Counted from the first letter of the stretch, positions 44,321 to 53,659 are shown. The stretch: DNA of 64,000 bases from Kordia sp. TARA_039_SRF (GCA_006383075.2 SMNH02000003.1:178496-242495), one strand, 5' to 3'. Notes: a model not told the origin generated them from the letters alone. Numbers and translations are program-made.

Positions 44321-45787
44321 ATGGGAACAATTAAATCAACTTGGGCAGGAACGCCTATTAGCTTAGAGGACCAATTAGAAGATGCAGTTTGGTCGGGCGC
44401 ATTGGAAAAACAAATGGAATTTGATGGCGGATTTATGCTGGCAAAGAACGACGCAAAGTATTTATACGTTGTGTTAGATGTGGTAAAAGATACACATAAC
44501 GATCCAGGAACGGGCGATTATTTTTGGTTTACCTTCGACAGAAACCGAAATAAAGCCATTACACCAAGATACGACGTGAATTATGGAAATTATCGTGGGA
44601 ATCCTAATAAAATGGGGCGACAGTATTATTTGGGAGCTGGACGATGGACAGGATTGTTAAATGAAGAACAAAAGTCAGAATGTAAAAGTACGTTTGGAAC
44701 GTCGCCAAATTCAGCAACACCACACAGAATCTGGAAATTCAGATTTTTGTTGTCCGATTTAAAAGTGAATTTATTATGGTGGTGGTTCAGTTCGTATACA
44801 AAGTTTGGTTTTAGAGTACATTCTAACAAACCGAATTTGAATTATGATACACCTGCAAATTTCTTTAGAGATTTCTCAAAACTACACACGCTGTACTTTT
44901 CAAGAAAACCAAGCATTGCAACGGCTGATTTAGGTCCCGTAATGGGAAGTGTAGGATTGATTCCAACCACAAAAATCAATTCGTCTACAGGACGTGCTAC
45001 TACTGCTTCAAACTATTTCATTCACGCAAAAAACGCCGCTTTTGGTGGACGATTGAACGTGATTGGAAATCGTACAAAAATGGATCAATTGCCAGGAATA
45101 GGTGCAAAAAAGCATAAAGTATTTCACCGCTCAGGAACGTCAGGTTCGTTTTCAGAGTTTGTGACTTCTTGGTATAATTACAAATGGGATGGCTCCGATT
45201 ATGTGTTAGAAGCAGCTTCGCCAGACAGCAATAATTTTTATAAAATGCCAAGTGCCGGTGTTGATTACTCGATTGACGATTTGCTCTTCCAGTTTGATTC
45301 TTCCAAATTGAAGACAGGCTTGCATCAATTCAAAGTCAAATTCTACAACAACGCAGGAACAGAAGTGGGCGCAACGAATCCTGAGCAAGTATTGACCATG
45401 TACATCGACAATAATGTCCCTGAAGTGAGTATCAATTCGGTAAAATATAAAAATGCGGAAATTGGTGCCTGTGGTATTGTAAACTTACAAAATCCAACCG
45501 ATAAGATTGCTGTTGATTTTGAAGCGTTTGATACCGAAGGAAACTTGTTGGATTATAGTTTAACAGCGCGTTGGGGCGATGGCGATTCGGAAAATATTGT
45601 GTATCAAGCATACAACTTAACAACGCCGCCAGCAACGTGGCAAGGAAGTAGAAATATTTCAGGAAGTTTTAACGCGAAAGTAACTTGTGCACATTCGTTC
45701 AACGTGTATGCGAGAGCCAGAACGACCAACGGTTACGGCTATATTGGAAAAAATAGCACGTACCGATACGTGACAATTATTAAATAA
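44321..45787 (+). CDS. CBM9/DOMON-like protein without signal peptide
   Basis: The 488-residue protein starts MGTIKSTWAGTPISLEDQLE, with no export signal. The first 190 residues look like a carbohydrate-binding family 9 or DOMON-type sandwich (DAVWSGALEKQMEFDGGFML, YLYVVLDVVKDTHNDPGTGD, YFWFTFDRNRNKAITP). The later part has an Ig-like region (TMYIDNNVPEVSINSVKYKN, then KIAVDFEAFDTEGNLLDYSL) and ends HSFNVYARARTTNGYGYIG. Such sandwich domains are nearly always extracellular, so the missing signal is odd: non-classical export or a fault in start choice are possible, but no upstream extension with a signal is visible. A strong terminator follows. Function unknown. Confidence 0.7.
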   Translation: MGTIKSTWAGTPISLEDQLEDAVWSGALEKQMEFDGGFMLAKNDAKYLYVVLDVVKDTHNDPGTGDYFWFTFDRNRNKAITPRYDVNYGNYRGNPNKMGRQYYLGAGRWTGLLNEEQKSECKSTFGTSPNSATPHRIWKFRFLLSDLKVNLLWWWFSSYTKFGFRVHSNKPNLNYDTPANFFRDFSKLHTLYFSRKPSIATADLGPVMGSVGLIPTTKINSSTGRATTASNYFIHAKNAAFGGRLNVIGNRTKMDQLPGIGAKKHKVFHRSGTSGSFSEFVTSWYNYKWDGSDYVLEAASPDSNNFYKMPSAGVDYSIDDLLFQFDSSKLKTGLHQFKVKFYNNAGTEVGATNPEQVLTMYIDNNVPEVSINSVKYKNAEIGACGIVNLQNPTDKIAVDFEAFDTEGNLLDYSLTARWGDGDSENIVYQAYNLTTPPATWQGSRNISGSFNAKVTCAHSFNVYARARTTNGYGYIGKNSTYRYVTIIK

Positions 45788-45820
45788 AAGAATTTGAATT
45801 AGTTAGCTAGCAGAATTATC

Positions 45821-45873
45821 AAATCGAGCGCAGTTGGGAATATTTTGAATTCTTCACTGCGCTCGATTTTTTT
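45821..45873 (+). terminator. Terminator of the CBM9-like gene
   Basis: A 14-bp perfect stem AAATCGAGCGCAGT/ACTGCGCTCGATTT with a 21-base loop is followed by T. Confidence 0.92.
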
Positions 45874-45904
45874 ACTTCAATATTTTCTTTTAAAAACAAA
45901 TTAC

Positions 45905-45991
45905 TTCGTCAAACCAAACTTGATTTGGTTTCCCATAACAGTGAGATAGCTACGACAGCACTAATTTGTGACCTTGAATCAAGTTCAAGGT
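45905..45991. repeat. Two pentaloop hairpin units in opposite orientation
   Basis: 45905-45939 is the unit in minus orientation: TTCGTC, then the perfect stem AAACCAAA/TTTGGTTT with loop CTTGA, then CCCATAAC. 45971-45991 is a second hairpin, stem ACCTTGAA/TTCAAGGT with loop TCAAG. These match the units at 17489-17518, 17536-17570 and 60015-60049 in loop, stem length and flanks while the stem sequences differ. Confidence 0.82.
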
Positions 45992-46017
45992 GCCGTTAGG
46001 ATGTTTACGGAAGTTTT

Positions 46018-46389
46018 TTATTGCTCTTCGCGATGCACCAAATCCATTGAAAAAGCTGGCAAGCAAATAGCGATGTATTCGCAATCTTCGTCAAACGGAT
46101 TGGAATATTGAATGCGTGTATTTTTTTCTATTTTGATAGATTGTCCCGCTTCCAACACAATAGTTTCGCCTTCAATAATAAACTGTTTTTTTCCTTTGAT
46201 GATGTATGTGTATTCGTCAAATTCAGGTGTTTGAAATGGCTCGCTCCATTTCGGTGGCGCAATCATGTGCGCAATGCTGATGTTTTTGTTTCCATCAGTT
46301 GCATTTCCGAAATGTTCTTCAATCAATTTGCCGTCGGTAGTAGGAACTACAAACGGACTTTTTTGAATTTGATACTTTTTATTCGCCAT
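46018..46389 (-). CDS. Cupin-domain protein
   Basis: A 123-residue single-domain cupin: HMIAPPKWSEPFQTPEFDEYTYIIKGKKQF (first cupin motif region) and GQSIKIEKNTRIQYSNPFDED (second). It is cytoplasmic (no signal). The His-rich metal site is only partly present, so a binding rather than catalytic role is possible. Its start overlaps the end of the upstream lipoprotein gene by 11 bp, showing co-transcription; ligand unknown. Confidence 0.85.
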   Translation of the reverse strand: MANKKYQIQKSPFVVPTTDGKLIEEHFGNATDGNKNISIAHMIAPPKWSEPFQTPEFDEYTYIIKGKKQFIIEGETIVLEAGQSIKIEKNTRIQYSNPFDEDCEYIAICLPAFSMDLVHREEQ

Positions 46390-46969
46390 CTTTTTTCTCG
46401 GTATTTTCCGTGTCTCGGTGTTTCCAATTAATCATGAATTGCTTGATTTTTGCTTCACCCGGAATTTGAATGGCTTCAATATTCAAGCTCATGTTGTGGC
46501 GTAAATCTTCAGGTAATTCCTTTTTGTCAATCGTAAAGTATTCTTGTCCATTTACGGTAATCACCAAATTTTTCATAGTGTTGTAAATGTTCTTTATTTT
46601 ATAATGCTCCCGAATATCTTTGAAGGTGCTTTTTAGCGAAATTCCATTTTCAGTTTTGTAACGTGCATCATGAATTTGAATCGTTTCTATCTTTTCATTT
46701 TCATCATGCTGTTGTCTTGGAATTAAGGTGAAAACATGCTTTCCTTGTTTTTCATACACCAAATACTGGTCGTTTCCAGCTTGCATATAATCGCCTTCGC
46801 CAATGCGTTTTACCAAAGAATCTTTCGCAAAAATAGAATCCAACTGCTTTACAGTGGCGTCTTTTGAGAGTTTTCCAATACGATCTTTCTGAATTAAAAA
46901 TGGATCTTCTTTTTTAGCACAACTTACCAAACAAGCTGCCATAAGTCCAAGAAATACGGTTTTTTTCAC
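46379..46969 (-). CDS. Lipoprotein of unknown function
   Basis: The 196-residue product has a lipoprotein signal peptide (MKKTVFLGLMAACLVSC, Cys 17). The mature domain, SKDATVKQLDSIFAKDSLVK through HVFTLIPRQQHDENEKIETI and GISLKSTFKDIREHYKIKNI, resembles DUF1131-like periplasmic domains, without certainty. It overlaps the cupin gene by 11 bp, and 23 bp separate it from the HerA-like ATPase gene upstream, so the three genes form one operon. Confidence 0.75.
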   Translation of the reverse strand: MKKTVFLGLMAACLVSCAKKEDPFLIQKDRIGKLSKDATVKQLDSIFAKDSLVKRIGEGDYMQAGNDQYLVYEKQGKHVFTLIPRQQHDENEKIETIQIHDARYKTENGISLKSTFKDIREHYKIKNIYNTMKNLVITVNGQEYFTIDKKELPEDLRHNMSLNIEAIQIPGEAKIKQFMINWKHRDTENTEKKDGE

Positions 46970-46992
46970 GCGATTTTAATTTATGTAATTTG

Positions 46993-48501
46993 TTATTTAA
47001 TTATTTTTTTGAGGATTCCAAAAATGCTTCTGATAAAAGTAGCGCTAGTCAATACTTTCACAATCGGATTTTGTCGCGTACTTCTTCTTGACGAACTTCT
47101 GGAAGTCTTTTTCTCAGCTTCTTTCTCTTTTTCATGAAGTGCTTCTGCTTTTTCAATTTTTTCAGTTAGCATTTCATACGCACTTTCTCTGTCTATTTCT
47201 TCATTGTATTTTTCCACCAATTTCGAATTGTCAATCACTTCTGCCAATTCTTTTGGAGTTAAAACATCCATACGACTCATTGGCGCACGTAACATGGTTG
47301 CGGCTAAGGGTGTTGGTCGTCCTTTTTCGTCTAAGGCAGAAATTAAGGCTTCCCCAATTCCCAAAGAGGTTAACACTTCGGTGGTATCATAGAATTCAGA
47401 ATCTGGATAGTTTTCTGCGGTGAGCTTTATTGCTTTTCTATCTTTTGCGGTAAACGCACGTAGCGCATGTTGTATTTTTAATCCTAACTGTCCCAAAACG
47501 GCTTCTGGAATATCGGTTGGATTTTGTGTAACGAAATACAAACCAATTCCTTTTGAACGAATCAATTTGACAATACTTTCTATCTGATCTAATAAAGCAT
47601 CCGAAGCTTGCTTAAAGATTAAATGAGCTTCATCGATGAATAATACCAATTCTGGTCGTCCGCTGTCGCCTTGTTCAGGAAACGTCTCGTAAATTTCTGC
47701 CAAAAGGCTTAACATAAACGTGGAGAAAAGTTTCGGTCTGTCTTGAATATCTGTCAAACGAATGATGTTGATATAACCGCGACCGTTTTCATCAATACGC
47801 GTTAAATCGTCTACTTCAAAAGATGTTTCTCCAAAAAATAAATCGGCACCTTGCTGTTCTAGCTCGATAATTTTACGCAAAATAGCACCTGTAGAAGCAG
47901 TTGAAATTCGGCCATAGGCTTTTTGAAATTCTTCTTTTCCTTCGCCAGTGGCGTATTGTAATACTTTTTTAAAATCTTTTAAATCGAGCAACGGCATTTT
48001 GTGGTCGTCACAGTATTTAAAAACAACGGCTACTATTCCTGATTGTGTTTCAGTCAAATCTAAAATTCGAGAGAGCAAAACAGGACCAAATTCGGAAACG
48101 GTAGCACGCAAACGTACACCATCTTGGTCAGACAATGATAATATTTCAACGGGAAAGTTCTTTGCTTCAAATGGAAATCCAATTTTTGCATGACGCTCAT
48201 CAATTTTAGGATGTCCCGCACTTGGTTGCGCAATTCCACTTAAATCACCTTTTAAATCCATCAATAACACAGGAATTCCTTGTTCGGAAAGGTTTTCTGC
48301 CAATACTTGAAGCGTTTTGGTTTTTCCAGTTCCTGTTGCGCCGGCAATTAAACCGTGTCTGTTTAAGGTTTTTAAAGGAATTTTCACATACGAATTTGTC
48401 ACCGTTTCTCCTTCATACATGGCTGCGCCCATGGTAATAAAATCTCCTTTGGTGGTGTATCCTTTTTCAATGTGTTCAATAAAATGATTTTTGCTGCTCA
48501 T
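46993..48501 (-). CDS. HerA-like ATPase of the DUF853/YjgR family
   Basis: A 502-residue P-loop ATPase: HGLIAGATGTGKTKTLQVLA near residue 40 (Walker A), PVLLMDLKGDLSGIAQPSAG, ELVLFIDEAHLIFKQASDAL near 283 (Walker B) and IGLYFVTQNPTDIPEAVLGQ (sensor/arginine-finger region). The C-terminus is a coiled-coil and Ser/Arg-rich tail. The family is related to HerA/FtsK translocases, but its cellular role is unknown. It is the first gene of an operon with a lipoprotein and a cupin. No nuclease such as NurA is adjacent, so a defence role is not suggested. Confidence 0.93.
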   Translation of the reverse strand: MSSKNHFIEHIEKGYTTKGDFITMGAAMYEGETVTNSYVKIPLKTLNRHGLIAGATGTGKTKTLQVLAENLSEQGIPVLLMDLKGDLSGIAQPSAGHPKIDERHAKIGFPFEAKNFPVEILSLSDQDGVRLRATVSEFGPVLLSRILDLTETQSGIVAVVFKYCDDHKMPLLDLKDFKKVLQYATGEGKEEFQKAYGRISTASTGAILRKIIELEQQGADLFFGETSFEVDDLTRIDENGRGYINIIRLTDIQDRPKLFSTFMLSLLAEIYETFPEQGDSGRPELVLFIDEAHLIFKQASDALLDQIESIVKLIRSKGIGLYFVTQNPTDIPEAVLGQLGLKIQHALRAFTAKDRKAIKLTAENYPDSEFYDTTEVLTSLGIGEALISALDEKGRPTPLAATMLRAPMSRMDVLTPKELAEVIDNSKLVEKYNEEIDRESAYEMLTEKIEKAEALHEKEKEAEKKTSRSSSRRSTRQNPIVKVLTSATFIRSIFGILKKIIK

Positions 48502-48594
48502 TCGTTCAAAAATTTGGCTTAAAAGTACGGATTTTGATGAAGTCTAAAAAAAATGCGTTTAGATTTCCGAAAAAGTTCTTTCACAAGAATTCAT

Positions 48595-48636
48595 TCAAAA
48601 ATAAAACATCCGCTTTTCCTAAGAAAAACGGATGTT
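48595..48636 (-). terminator. Terminator of the T9SS protease gene
   Basis: The stem AACATCCG/CGGATGTT with an inner A/T pairing (48605-48636) is followed on the minus strand by TTATTTTTG. Confidence 0.75.
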
Positions 48637-48657
48637 ATATGTACGTTGTATTCGATG

Positions 48658-51000
48658 TTAGTATCGTATAATCTTTTTTGTAACGCTGATATTATTTTCA
48701 GTATCGGTAATTCTGATAAAGTATAAACCAGCAGCTTGTCCTCTCATAGAAAGTGTATTGTCACCTTCATTGAAGTTTCCAGCTTTGATGCGTTGTCCTG
48801 TCACACTATTGATTTCATACGTTACATTGGAATAGTTGCGAATGTTTACGGTGAAATCTGCCGCAGACGGATTTGGATAAATACGCAAGTTGCTTTCCAA
48901 AGCATTTTCACCAACACTCAAAGGTTCTGTTATTTTGAATAAGTTGGAAACGCTGGTTGTAAATGAGCCATCACCGTTAATCAAAACATTACCACTGCCA
49001 TCTTCTAAACGATAAGTTCCAGAGCCGTATAAACAGCAAATTCCGTCACCATACGAATCGTTTAGTGTAAATGTATAACATTCGTTCAATGTTGTAATCG
49101 CTACATCTTGAATTTCATCTGGTTGTGTTCCGTTCGTTCCTACTGTAGTGTATGGGCCGCCGCTTCCTATCACCATGCCGTTAGAGTCTTCTAACGTCCA
49201 TGTAGTTTCAGCTCCGTAACGGTCAGGTGTAATGATAACGCGAATTGTAGTTACTTCAAATCCTTGCGGAATTGAGAAGTTTTGTACGTTGGTATCGTTT
49301 GTAAGCGATTCGTCTGTCCCGCCATTTGGATTAGACACCGTAGCTGTGAATGAATGTGCGCCTTCTCCCGTTACTGCGATTGGACTTAACACGATATCTT
49401 CAAATTCGTCTAAAGCCAAACTTCCTGTCCAGTTGATAACTACTGGCGTATCTGTATCTAGTTGATACGTAATAGTTGCGCTTGTCAATTGAAAGTTTCC
49501 AGCATTTGTAATTCGGATAGTTGGTGTGATGGTATCTTCACATAAATCATTTGGAATATTTAACACGGATACAGCCGCATCAGTGTCAAACACCTGTAAT
49601 GGAGGGAATTGTCCTAAACTAATAGGATTTGTTCCTGCTGGATCTAACCAAAATTTTAATTGTGTAGCATTGGTGGTTCCAAAATCCCAAGAAACACCAA
49701 AACGGCCATAAATGTCAAATCCGCCATTATCATTCGTTCCAGCACATGCCGCAGAACCTCCAGATAGTTTTCCAATGATTAATCCATCTTGGTCAAATAA
49801 AGGAGAACCTGAAGAACCTGGTTCTGTAACTCCTAAATCCCAATCTGCAATTCGCCATACTTGAGTATTAGGGTTTCCATTGAAATTTGTTGTTTGTCTA
49901 GTTGCTCCTTGCAAGTCTACACACACTTTTTGAATGTCTCCACTTGGATGGTGAACACCTACATTTAATGAAGGTACTGCCGAAGTAGAACGATTCCATC
50001 CTGCCCATACCAAATCAGCACTGTTATTAGTAAAGAATGCCGCATCTGTAATTTCTACCAAAGCCATATCCGATTGAGAGCTGAAAGCTCTTAAAATACT
50101 TCCACTAGCCGTTTGAATAAATGAGCTGTTGATACTTGGTGCGTTTGTTGCACAGTCTGCAACTGACTCGTCACTTGCCCAGTTAAATCGGAATGCCCAT
50201 CCAGCTACCGAACCACCTAAACAGTGATTTGCTGTTAGGAAATATGGTGTTCCATCATTATTGGTGTTGTTTACCAATGCGCCGGTACATGCACCGCTTC
50301 CACCGACAACAATCATGGCTACCGATTTTTTTACATCTTCTTTAATGTCGTGCGCTGTGGAGTCGAACGCAGAAATATCACAGTTTACATCCACATTACA
50401 TGGTCCAGAATCATTCAATGCTTTTGGCGTACCATTCACATTTTTTACGGTTAAAGTTCTGTATCCGTGAATTACGTTTCCAATATTTAGTTTTCCTTGA
50501 CCTTTTACTTTTTTAGGCTCAAAATATTCAATCCATAAACTTTCGCCGTCAACCATCCAAGTTCCTAAAATCTCTTCTGGGTTGTTTTGTAAGTGTGAAT
50601 ATGTATTTAAAATTTGCGAGCGATCGCCATTGTAAACATATACTTTTCCTCCGATTGGAATTTTATAACGATCAAAAAGAACATTCATCGTTAATGCACC
50701 AGGAGAGATGAAGTTAATTCTCCAAATACGATCTCCATTAGGTAATTCGTACCATTGTCCGGCATTTTCCAGACCGTAATCTACAAAGTGATCATATCCA
50801 AAACGCCAAGGAATGGACTTGTCTAAGTCATTGATAGCATCTTCCGCTTTTAAAGGCGCTAAGTTCGGTTCTTGAAATTTTATTGGAGTTACCTTGTCAA
50901 TGGAAGGAATGCTCCAACTTTCAGGTTCTGGTCTTTGAGGATTTTGTGCCGACATCTGAAAAATAAAGGCGAGCAACACAAAAAGCGTAAAGTTTTTCAT
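48658..51000 (-). CDS. T9SS-secreted trypsin-like serine protease (lysyl endopeptidase-like)
   Basis: The 780-residue preproenzyme has a signal peptide (ends QMSAQ) and a propeptide of roughly 200 residues. The chymotrypsin-fold domain shows the catalytic triad: His in YFLTANHCLGG near 255, Asp in SQSDMALVEITD near 312 and Ser in EPGSSGSPLFDQDG near 395. Cys-rich context (DSGPCNVDVNCDISAFDS) is like Achromobacter protease I-type enzymes. After it come a CARDB-like Ig domain (about 490-585) and a Ca-binding-like domain with NDSYGDGICCLYG. A type A T9SS sorting tail (LRIYPNPSAADFTVNI, GLYFIRITDTENNISV) ends the protein. It is likely secreted for protein degradation; cleavage specificity is inferred. 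Confidence 0.92.
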   Translation of the reverse strand: MKNFTLFVLLAFIFQMSAQNPQRPEPESWSIPSIDKVTPIKFQEPNLAPLKAEDAINDLDKSIPWRFGYDHFVDYGLENAGQWYELPNGDRIWRINFISPGALTMNVLFDRYKIPIGGKVYVYNGDRSQILNTYSHLQNNPEEILGTWMVDGESLWIEYFEPKKVKGQGKLNIGNVIHGYRTLTVKNVNGTPKALNDSGPCNVDVNCDISAFDSTAHDIKEDVKKSVAMIVVGGSGACTGALVNNTNNDGTPYFLTANHCLGGSVAGWAFRFNWASDESVADCATNAPSINSSFIQTASGSILRAFSSQSDMALVEITDAAFFTNNSADLVWAGWNRSTSAVPSLNVGVHHPSGDIQKVCVDLQGATRQTTNFNGNPNTQVWRIADWDLGVTEPGSSGSPLFDQDGLIIGKLSGGSAACAGTNDNGGFDIYGRFGVSWDFGTTNATQLKFWLDPAGTNPISLGQFPPLQVFDTDAAVSVLNIPNDLCEDTITPTIRITNAGNFQLTSATITYQLDTDTPVVINWTGSLALDEFEDIVLSPIAVTGEGAHSFTATVSNPNGGTDESLTNDTNVQNFSIPQGFEVTTIRVIITPDRYGAETTWTLEDSNGMVIGSGGPYTTVGTNGTQPDEIQDVAITTLNECYTFTLNDSYGDGICCLYGSGTYRLEDGSGNVLINGDGSFTTSVSNLFKITEPLSVGENALESNLRIYPNPSAADFTVNIRNYSNVTYEINSVTGQRIKAGNFNEGDNTLSMRGQAAGLYFIRITDTENNISVTKKIIRY

Positions 51001-51220
51001 AGTAAATAGGTTGATTAATTTGGTTTACAAAAATTTTTTGTCGGGAAATTAACAAAAAAATAACATTTTGAGCCACAATTTTAGAATTAATCCTAAATAA
51101 AGTGGTCATAATATGAGAAGTTTATCAGTTTAGCGATAAAAATATATTTTTCTATTTCTTTTTTGAAAATTAACTGGAAAAGTAATATTCTTGTAAAGCC
51201 TACCTTTTTACAATACTTGT

Positions 51221-51754
51221 ATGAAAAAAATCTTAATCTTTGTTTTTCTTTTTGTAGGAATACAGTTTACGGTTGCTCAAAATGACCCGTATATTGACAG
51301 TGTAAAGCATTATTTGACCATTAACGGAACGCAAACGCAATACGAAAATGCAATTGATGCGATGTTTGTGATGTTGAAAAAGCGCTTTAAAGAGTATAAA
51401 ATTTCAGAGGCAATTTGGACAGAATTAGAAAGTGAAAAAGCAACACACGTAGAAGATGTGAAATCAATTTTGGTGTCTGCCTACAAAGCGTATTTTACAC
51501 TGAACGACATTAAGAATATGACTGCTTTTTATGAATCTGCTGCTGTCAAACAAATGCGCGCTGATAAAACAAAACTCACCGATACACAGCGCCAGCAAAT
51601 CGTGAATTTTTACAACTCCGATACAGGATTGAAAATGATTGACAGTCGTGAAGGTTTGGCAAAAATTGAAGGTGAAATTTCACAACAATGGAGTGGTGAA
51701 TTGTATAAAAATGTTCTTGCGAAACTTGCGGCGAAAGGGTATAGTTTGGATTAA
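51221..51754 (+). CDS. DUF2059-family exported protein
   Basis: The 177-residue product has a signal peptide (MKKILIFVFLFVGIQFTVAQ). The mature part is all helical, with the DUF2059 signature: LVSAYKAYFTLNDIKNMTAF, YESAAVKQMRADKTKL and NFYNSDTGLKMIDSREGL. It is probably periplasmic; function of the family is unknown. It stands alone on the plus strand between minus-strand genes. Confidence 0.85.
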   Translation: MKKILIFVFLFVGIQFTVAQNDPYIDSVKHYLTINGTQTQYENAIDAMFVMLKKRFKEYKISEAIWTELESEKATHVEDVKSILVSAYKAYFTLNDIKNMTAFYESAAVKQMRADKTKLTDTQRQQIVNFYNSDTGLKMIDSREGLAKIEGEISQQWSGELYKNVLAKLAAKGYSLD

Positions 51755-51880
51755 ATCGCTTCGCTCAATTCAAGGATTTAAAGATTCAATGATTCAAGGT
51801 TTTTTTCTTCGCTTTGCTCAATGTAAGAGTTTTAGAAGCGCTTCGCTATTAGATTCTAGATTTTTATCGCTTCGCTCAAT
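51754..51880. repeat. Short direct repeats after the DUF2059 gene
   Basis: ATCGCTTCGCTCAATT occurs at about 51755-51770 and 51865-51880, with a variant CTTCGCTTTGCTCAATG near 51807. Similar words (GCGCTCAATGTAAAAGTATT) lie at 14563-14582. Non-coding. Confidence 0.65.
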
Positions 51881-51971
51881 TTTAGTTTTTCTGATTAGGC
51901 TTTTTGAAAATTTCAATGAAGTTCGAAGTAATCAATTATCTATCAAATTGGCACATTTTCAAATCATCAAA

Positions 51972-52676
51972 TTAAATAAAAAGTTTTGCCAAATAATCGT
52001 AATGTTCGCCTTCTAAGATGAGTTCGCATTGCAAACCACAGGCGTGCGCAGCATTTTGAAGCGTGTTGTAATCAATATATAGCCATGGAAATGGCGCTTC
52101 ATGTTCGCCTTTGTAACTTACGTAGTATAACAATTCGCCGTAATAATCAGTATCGGAAGGAATCCATTTGCCGCCATCTTCATCTTCGTCAAACATATAA
52201 ATGATATCGGAAGAATCTACCAAAATTTGTCCGCCATCTTTCAACAAGCTTTTTAAATGATTTAGAAAACCAGCAATTTGATGGAGCTTTCCACACATAC
52301 CAGCGCCATTCATCAACAACAAAATAGTGTCAAATTTCCCTGAAAATTGCATCACATTTGCAACTTCAGCATGTTTGATGCCGCGCAATTTGCAAGCTTC
52401 AATAGCTGCTGGCGACACGTCAATGGCAGTAACTTCTAATTGACGTTCGTTTTGTAAATACAAACTGTGACTTCCTGCGCCGCAACCCACATCGAGTACG
52501 TTTCCTTTTGCGAGTTGTAAAGCGGTTTGCTCTAACAACGGCATTTCCGAATACGAACGAAACAAATACGGAAGTGGCAACGAATCTTCTTCCGAAATAG
52601 AAGTTGCTGTCGTAATATCTTCTGTGTAGTTTCCTTGTTGGTAATCTAAAATCGCTTTTCCGAATAGGTCTTTCAT
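51972..52676 (-). CDS. Class I SAM-dependent methyltransferase
   Basis: I chose ATG 52676 (MKDLFGKAILDYQQGNY), giving 234 residues. Motif I is NVLDVGCGAGSHSLYLQNE, motif II AIDVSPAAIEACK, and motif IV FDTILLLMNGAGM followed by LLKDGGQILVDSSD. The substrate cannot be assigned. The acidic patch (MFDEDEDGGKWIP) is unusual. It is monocistronic and its start faces the plus-strand lipoprotein genes. Confidence 0.9.
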   Translation of the reverse strand: MKDLFGKAILDYQQGNYTEDITTATSISEEDSLPLPYLFRSYSEMPLLEQTALQLAKGNVLDVGCGAGSHSLYLQNERQLEVTAIDVSPAAIEACKLRGIKHAEVANVMQFSGKFDTILLLMNGAGMCGKLHQIAGFLNHLKSLLKDGGQILVDSSDIIYMFDEDEDGGKWIPSDTDYYGELLYYVSYKGEHEAPFPWLYIDYNTLQNAAHACGLQCELILEGEHYDYLAKLFI

Positions 52677-52740
52677 CACAAATACAATAGAGCACAAAAG
52701 TACAGCAAGTTCATGAACTTTATGACAACATTCACAATTA

Positions 52741-53017
52741 AAGTTTTTTACATTAATGGAGAGCCTCTTTTAAAATTCAAGTAATATTTGTTTGACAGCA
52801 TAGCATTCGCTTTAAAAAAAGATATTATAAGAGAATTTGAAGAACGAATATAGCTATGCGCAACAAAACGTGTACAATTAACTGCTGTTTCTATGTGTAC
52901 TCGGAAAATTCTAACAGATTTCCCTCTAGTTTGTTTTCTTTTACTAAATTAGTTGTCAACACAATTAACCAACCATACACAATCACGTTGTAGGTAATAC
53001 GAGAAAAATCGAACTGA
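52741..53017. other. Cassette-like boundary upstream of the DUF4253 gene
   Basis: 52798-52859 can fold (GCATAGC and ATTCG facing CGAAT and GCTATGC). Further on, TCGGAAAATTCTAAC, then TTTTACTAAATTAG (about 52936-52951), and ACACAATCACGTTGTAGGTAAT-like words (near 52977) precede the gene. The first two words recur in the same order in 54801-54942. No ORF. Confidence 0.5.
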
Positions 53018-53659
53018 ATGAAAAAAATATTAATACTTATGGGAATTTTATCCTTCTTTGGTTGTGGAGCAAAAGACTTATCACCGAAAGAAACTGAATT
53101 AGTAAATAAGTTAGATTTTAATATCGAACTTATGAAAGAACTTAAAAAAGAAACCAAAAATGGATTGATTCAGTTGCCAGCAATCGACCAAGAAACAGCT
53201 GATGTTTTGGATGAATTTTATAACGGAATTTACGCAAGTGTTTCAGAAGAAAAAGCGAACTCGATAGTAAAAAAGTTAAAAGAAAAATTTAGAGCAAAAG
53301 GATATTTAATATTTGCTTTTACAAAAGAAGAAGATTCAAAATGCATAGGAGTTATAAAAGGAACTAACGACCTTGATATTTTGCGATATAGAAGAACCGA
53401 CGGAATTAACCACGATTACGAAAATGACGATATCGTTGCGAAAATATCGGAATGGAACGAAAGATTTGGACTCACTGTAATTGGCTGCGGACGAGATTGG
53501 CTCGAATTGGAATTTAAAAAATTACCGACTGATTTGGACGCTTTTTCAGAAGAGGTTTATGAATTCTGCCCTGATTCAGTTGACCAAGGAGTTGGAGAAG
53601 TAGAAAATTTAAAAGCATTAATAAAAGAAATGAACGGAATATGGTTGTGGTGGGACTAA
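53018..53659 (+). CDS. DUF4253-domain lipoprotein
   Basis: The 213-residue product has a lipoprotein signal (MKKILILMGILSFFGC, Cys 16). Residues about 100-213 match the DUF4253 pattern: LDILRYRRTDGINHDYENDD, KISEWNERFGLTVIGCGRDW and LPTDLDAFSEEVYEFCPDSV, ending GIWLWWD. The function of DUF4253 is unknown; it is found in toxin/immunity-rich and cassette regions of many bacteria. It is the first of three consecutive lipoprotein genes with cassette-like boundaries. Confidence 0.85.
   Translation: MKKILILMGILSFFGCGAKDLSPKETELVNKLDFNIELMKELKKETKNGLIQLPAIDQETADVLDEFYNGIYASVSEEKANSIVKKLKEKFRAKGYLIFAFTKEEDSKCIGVIKGTNDLDILRYRRTDGINHDYENDDIVAKISEWNERFGLTVIGCGRDWLELEFKKLPTDLDAFSEEVYEFCPDSVDQGVGEVENLKALIKEMNGIWLWWD

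Noticed and set aside
46993-48501. HerA-type defence system
   Set aside because: The ATPase is of the housekeeping DUF853/YjgR type, and neighbours are a lipoprotein and a cupin, with no nuclease or SIR2 partner.
51639-52016. 125-codon plus-strand frame overlapping the DUF2059 gene end
   Set aside because: It is a frame-shifted reading of the DUF2059 gene continued through repeat DNA.
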